Position numbers and translations under genes: made by a program
In this document: positions 61,801-64,000 of the stretch, piece after piece
Layout: the number at the start of each line of letters is the position of its first letter
Numbering within the stretch: position 1 is the first letter of the stretch
Notes under the pieces: model-generated
Database searches by the model: none
What the model was told of the DNA's origin: nothing
What the model saw: the letters and a program-made list of their open reading frames with translations, nothing else
Assembly (NCBI GenBank): GCA_022826745.1
Contig: JAJDUI010000008.1
Coordinates: 62,001 to 126,000, forward strand
Reading direction: 5' to 3'
DNA: 64,000 nucleotides
Source of the DNA: Thermoanaerobaculia bacterium
Lineage (GTDB): Bacteria > Acidobacteriota > Thermoanaerobaculia > Multivoradales > Multivoraceae

Positions 61801-64000
61801 GCTGCGAACCCGAACCTGACTTGGCGGGACGTGAAGCTCATCCTGGCTGCGTCCGCCCGCAAGAACGACCCGTCGGACAGCGGCTGGCGCACCGGCGCTC
61901 GGAAGTACGGCGCCTCCGGCAACTACAACTTCAACCACAAGTACGGTCATGGCGTGGTCGACGCGAACTCCGCCGTGACGCTCGCCAAGGGCTGGACGAA
62001 TCTTCCGGCGTTTACTTCGACCACTCCCGCCACGACGACGGCGAACGTCAGCGTGCCCGACGGACCCTCCGGCGCCACCGTGACGAGCACGGTCGCCGTG
62101 GGATCGGACGTCGACTTCATCGAGCACGTCGAGGTCATGGCCGACTTCGTGGCGCCGGCGTTCCGGGATCTCCATGTGGAACTCGTGTCGCCGTCGGGCA
62201 CGGTGTCCGTGCTCACCGTGCCGTCCACCTTTGTCCATCTGGGCGGGGGTCGAATCGGCATCGACCGGAACTTCCGTTTCGGTTCGGCGGCGCACCTGGG
62301 AGAGAACCCCGCGGGCACCTGGACGCTGCGGATCAAGGACGAGGTGAGCGGCGGTACCGCGGCGCGGCTCGTTTCGTGGAGCGTCAAGATCTACGGCCAC
62401 CACGCGACTGTCGCGAACCGCGCCCCGGTACCCGTCGGCACCTTGTCCGCGCGCGACCTGCAGGTGGGGGACGGGAACGAGACGGTCGAAGTGGCCGCCG
62501 CGTTCTCCGACCCCGAGAACGATCCGTTGACCCATGCCGTGTCGTCGTCGGCGCCGGCGGTGGCGCGGGCGGCGATTTCGGGTTCACGGGTGACGTTGAC
62601 GCCGGTGGCGCGCGGGACGGCACGGATTCGCGTCACGGCGACCGACGTGTCGGGTTCCAACACGTCGGCGACCCAGCAGTTCGATGCGCGAGTCAAGGGG
62701 AGGCGCGGCGTGACCGTGTCGACCGCGGCGCTGTCGGTCGACGAAGGTTCGACGAACACCTGGACGGTAATGCTCGACTCCGAACCCACCGGCGACGTGA
62801 CGGTGACACCGTCGGTGCCGGCAAACAGCAACTTGTCCGTGCGTCCCGTGGCGTTGACGTTTACGATGGGGAACTGGCAAACGCCGCAGACCGTGACGGT
62901 GGAGGCGCTGACCGACGCGAACACGACCTCCGAACCGGCGGTGACGGTCAGCCACCAGGTGACGGGCGCGGACTACGGCTCCGTGACGGCGCCCTCCGTG
63001 GACGTGACGATCGTGGAGCAGGACGCGTCCGTGCTCTCGGTGGACCCGGTGAGCGGCCCGGAGGGAGCAGGCGCCCTGATCTTCCGGGTCACTCTGAGCA
63101 GGCCGAGCACCTCCCGGGTTCTCGTGGACTACGCCACATCGGACGGCACCGCGAGCGCCGGGTCGGACTACACGGCGTCGAGCGGCACGCTGACGTTCCC
63201 GGCCAACCAGGCGGCCTCGCGGCAGATCTCCGTGTTCATCACGGACGACGGCGCCGACGAGGAGGAAGAGGAGACCTTCCGGCTGACGCTCAGCAACCCG
63301 CGGCACGCGACGCTGGTCGGAGGCGGCGCGACGTTACAGGTGCTGGGGACGATCCAGGACGACGATGTGCCCGTTATTGTCGTCTCGTTCGGTGCGGCGT
63401 CCTACCCCGTTACCGAGGGCGGGACAACGAACGTTGCGGTCCGGCTCGACCGGGACGCGGAGCGGAACCTGGCGATCCCCCTGCGGCGGGCCCACCAGGG
63501 CGGGGCGACGCCCGCGGATTACTCGGGCGTTCCCGCAAGCGTCACCTTCGGCCCGGGGGTCTCGAGCCGGCAGTTCCTGGTGTCGGCCACGGACGATACG
63601 GCGAACGACGACGGGGAATCGGTCGTGCTGAGCTTCGGGTCGTTGCCGGCCCGGGTGACTGGCGGAGGCTCGACTACGATTGCGATCAACGACAACGATG
63701 ACGGCGGCGGAGGCGGCGGCACGAATCCGCCGCCCCCGCCTCCACCTAATCCTGGCGGCGGCGGTGGAGGTTCGCCGCCTCAGCCACCGCCACCGCCTCC
63801 ACCTAATCCTGGCGGCGGCGGAGGTTCGCCGCCTCAGCCCCCGCCTGCTCCCAGCGGTCCTCCGCTCGCGGCGATCGACACGGGGGCGGAGTGCGCGGAA
63901 GGGCTCTGTCGAGTCGCGACCGGTGCGCCCGTCTCGTTCCAGGACATGAGTACGGGCGTCGTCCGCACGCGGTTGTGGGAATTCGGCGACGGCCGCCGTT
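58891..64000 (+). CDS. Giant secreted subtilisin-like serine protease, multidomain (partial)
   Basis: An open frame of at least 1,703 codons runs past the window end. Order: signal peptide; Spondin_N domain (about 60-240: YDITFQGAW...FSRLIGGVHN); fibronectin III (251-348); three pre-peptidase C-terminal-like domains (352-678, each ending GTYYV or SYLK); S8 catalytic domain with D748 (VAVVDGG), H786 (SSHGTAVAG) and S956 (GGTSSSSAA); P-domain (1057-1169); Ig/cadherin-like regions; two Calx-beta domains (1375-1600); a Pro/Gly linker; and the start of a PKD domain. The GTG 58891 start is provisional; GTG 58945 is an alternative. It is secreted, with its propeptide encoded next door. Confidence 0.85.
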   Translation, partial: MPAADAARLLTARVLAGRVYLHVRLAALALGFALPGGALAQNSELTPSPADPNVSVRSEATYDITFQGAWTTAATPGGLPGGAHFSRLIGGVHNDQVVFLQSGQMASAGVENMAEVGGYSALGSEIDNAGANRRSVLQGTTDSLGPTATATFSNVTLTTDHPRVTLATMIAPSPDWFVGVSGQSLLTSAGEWRDSLAVDLYPWDAGTEEGTEFSLSNSATSPRQNITSIRNTGKFSNQKIATLTFTRRSQAPGAPTPAVHAGDGGVSLKWNAPANAAGITNYDLRVIETAADETVDANWRVHQDVLTTDFLGVRVTSLTNGTSYDFQVRAVAGSTDGAWSATVAATPADPGDDISTAADVPLDLGLPGELTQNTDLVDFYKFTLAQRTGVLIFTTSDLETAGGLYDSNGDWIDDVHHILLGGDFALAATLAAGTYYVRVSAHSFDGNSGPYVMRVNTIPETTGRANATPVAVDDFENGLIDPGGDVDWYTFTLTAETDVMLRTGAPMYNTVGELLNSNGASIESNDDGYLLGRPGHFLIRRKLPAGTYYVKVRAFSSKATGLYSFHVETVTEPGSSTVSAQPLEFGDIGAGRIDPASDTDYFRIDMAEAGHVLLYAVSNSVDIDGAMVRANGTAIPANIFELSFSASGPRGFVVSARLPTGASYLKITRSGGASTGGYALRAVLDTSLDNVFNFCQVTPSRWSDPFGDCLWHLRNRNQLGGTSGEDLRVEPVWNDGNLGAGIGVAVVDGGVHGGHPDLVDNFNEARSHDYHGAGLFEPLTGSVSSHGTAVAGVVAARDNAIGVRGVAPRATIFSYNLLAVSILSNEADAMTRNLATTAVSNNSWGFGDSPAPNAAAAAWEVAIDTGVTSGYGGKGISYVWAGGNGHDLDDDYSTLDGRANYYGVMAVCATTDEGRRAFYSELGANLWVCGPSNGGQAQITTLQNLGRYTRSFGGTSSSSAAVSGVVALMRAANPNLTWRDVKLILAASARKNDPSDSGWRTGARKYGASGNYNFNHKYGHGVVDANSAVTLAKGWTNLPAFTSTTPATTTANVSVPDGPSGATVTSTVAVGSDVDFIEHVEVMADFVAPAFRDLHVELVSPSGTVSVLTVPSTFVHLGGGRIGIDRNFRFGSAAHLGENPAGTWTLRIKDEVSGGTAARLVSWSVKIYGHHATVANRAPVPVGTLSARDLQVGDGNETVEVAAAFSDPENDPLTHAVSSSAPAVARAAISGSRVTLTPVARGTARIRVTATDVSGSNTSATQQFDARVKGRRGVTVSTAALSVDEGSTNTWTVMLDSEPTGDVTVTPSVPANSNLSVRPVALTFTMGNWQTPQTVTVEALTDANTTSEPAVTVSHQVTGADYGSVTAPSVDVTIVEQDASVLSVDPVSGPEGAGALIFRVTLSRPSTSRVLVDYATSDGTASAGSDYTASSGTLTFPANQAASRQISVFITDDGADEEEEETFRLTLSNPRHATLVGGGATLQVLGTIQDDDVPVIVVSFGAASYPVTEGGTTNVAVRLDRDAERNLAIPLRRAHQGGATPADYSGVPASVTFGPGVSSRQFLVSATDDTANDDGESVVLSFGSLPARVTGGGSTTIAINDNDDGGGGGGTNPPPPPPPNPGGGGGGSPPQPPPPPPPNPGGGGGSPPQPPPAPSGPPLAAIDTGAECAEGLCRVATGAPVSFQDMSTGVVRTRLWEFGDGRR
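63733..63839 (+). repeat. Proline/glycine-coding tandem repeat
   Basis: Two near-identical units of about 54-57 bases (each CCTCCACCTAATCCTGGCGG then GGTTCGCCGCCTCAGCC) code for PPPPNPGGGG-SPPQP linkers between Calx-beta and PKD domains. The length differs by one three-base step, as expected from slippage. Confidence 0.8.

Noticed and set aside
60993-63701. A 902-codon plus-strand open frame
   Set aside because: It is the shifted frame of the giant subtilase, whose own frame carries the catalytic triad and several domains.

Overview
This window is high-GC bacterial chromosome, mostly around 70% GC by eye. Acidobacteriota is the best guess, with moderate confidence. The main clue is a tandem pair of secreted proteins of the VWFA-related type that is common in that phylum. 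Abundant PQQ-propeller, M2-peptidase and beta-barrel proteins, together with GTG/TTG starts in tightly overlapping operons, fit the same idea. I saw no rRNA, tRNA or CRISPR array, and no gap of more than 300 bases without a gene or recognisable remnant.

Layout. 1-2.4 kb: end of a trpF-trpB-trpA operon. 2.5-9.5 kb: a secreted multidomain protein, two VWFA paralogues and an EamA-type exporter. 9.6-16.8 kb: an ECF sigma factor, a very large FecR-type anti-sigma protein and two ABC-2 exporter pairs, all overlapping head to tail. 16.9-26 kb: ArfB-like ribosome rescue factor, PQQ-propeller protein, DUF885-like metallopeptidase, two outer-membrane barrels, a hydrolase and a methyltransferase. 26-31.9 kb: trehalose metabolism in two divergent operons, otsB-GH15-GPP34 against otsA and a reductive-dehalogenase-like protein. 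32-38.1 kb: MsrP-like sulfoxide reductase, AmpG-like transporter, PspC protein and glcD-glcE. 38.2-44.4 kb: an accessory island of different composition. 44.5-55.3 kb: an aldehyde dehydrogenase and a heme gene cluster (hemCD fusion, L, F, H, A, E, G) that gives almost the whole C5-to-protoheme route by oxygen-dependent steps; hemB is absent. 55.4-64 kb: an ACE-type peptidase, exonuclease III, a free-standing subtilase prodomain and a giant subtilase that runs off the window.

Two things stand out. First, a dispersed palindromic element recurs at about ten loci. It has a fixed head (ACTGGGTGCGC) followed by a hairpin whose stem exists in at least three complementary versions. It sits between genes, but it also forms part of proteins: the TrpB tail, the TrpA C-terminus and stop codon, the anti-sigma tail, and exactly 20 codons joining HemC to HemD. 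Second, the accessory island carries an apparently undescribed two-gene operon, a winged-helix-like protein plus a MORC/MutL-like GHKL ATPase. It converges on a frameshifted DNA methyltransferase and lies beside a small-membrane-protein/97-aa/PIN module, an orphan nucleotidyltransferase and a decayed DUF4143 gene.

Several unlinked genes have a TAGACT/TAGGCT/TACGAT-like box 6-11 bases before the start codon and no Shine-Dalgarno sequence, which suggests leaderless transcripts. Internal or coupled genes instead use GGAGG-type sites, often with GTG or TTG starts.
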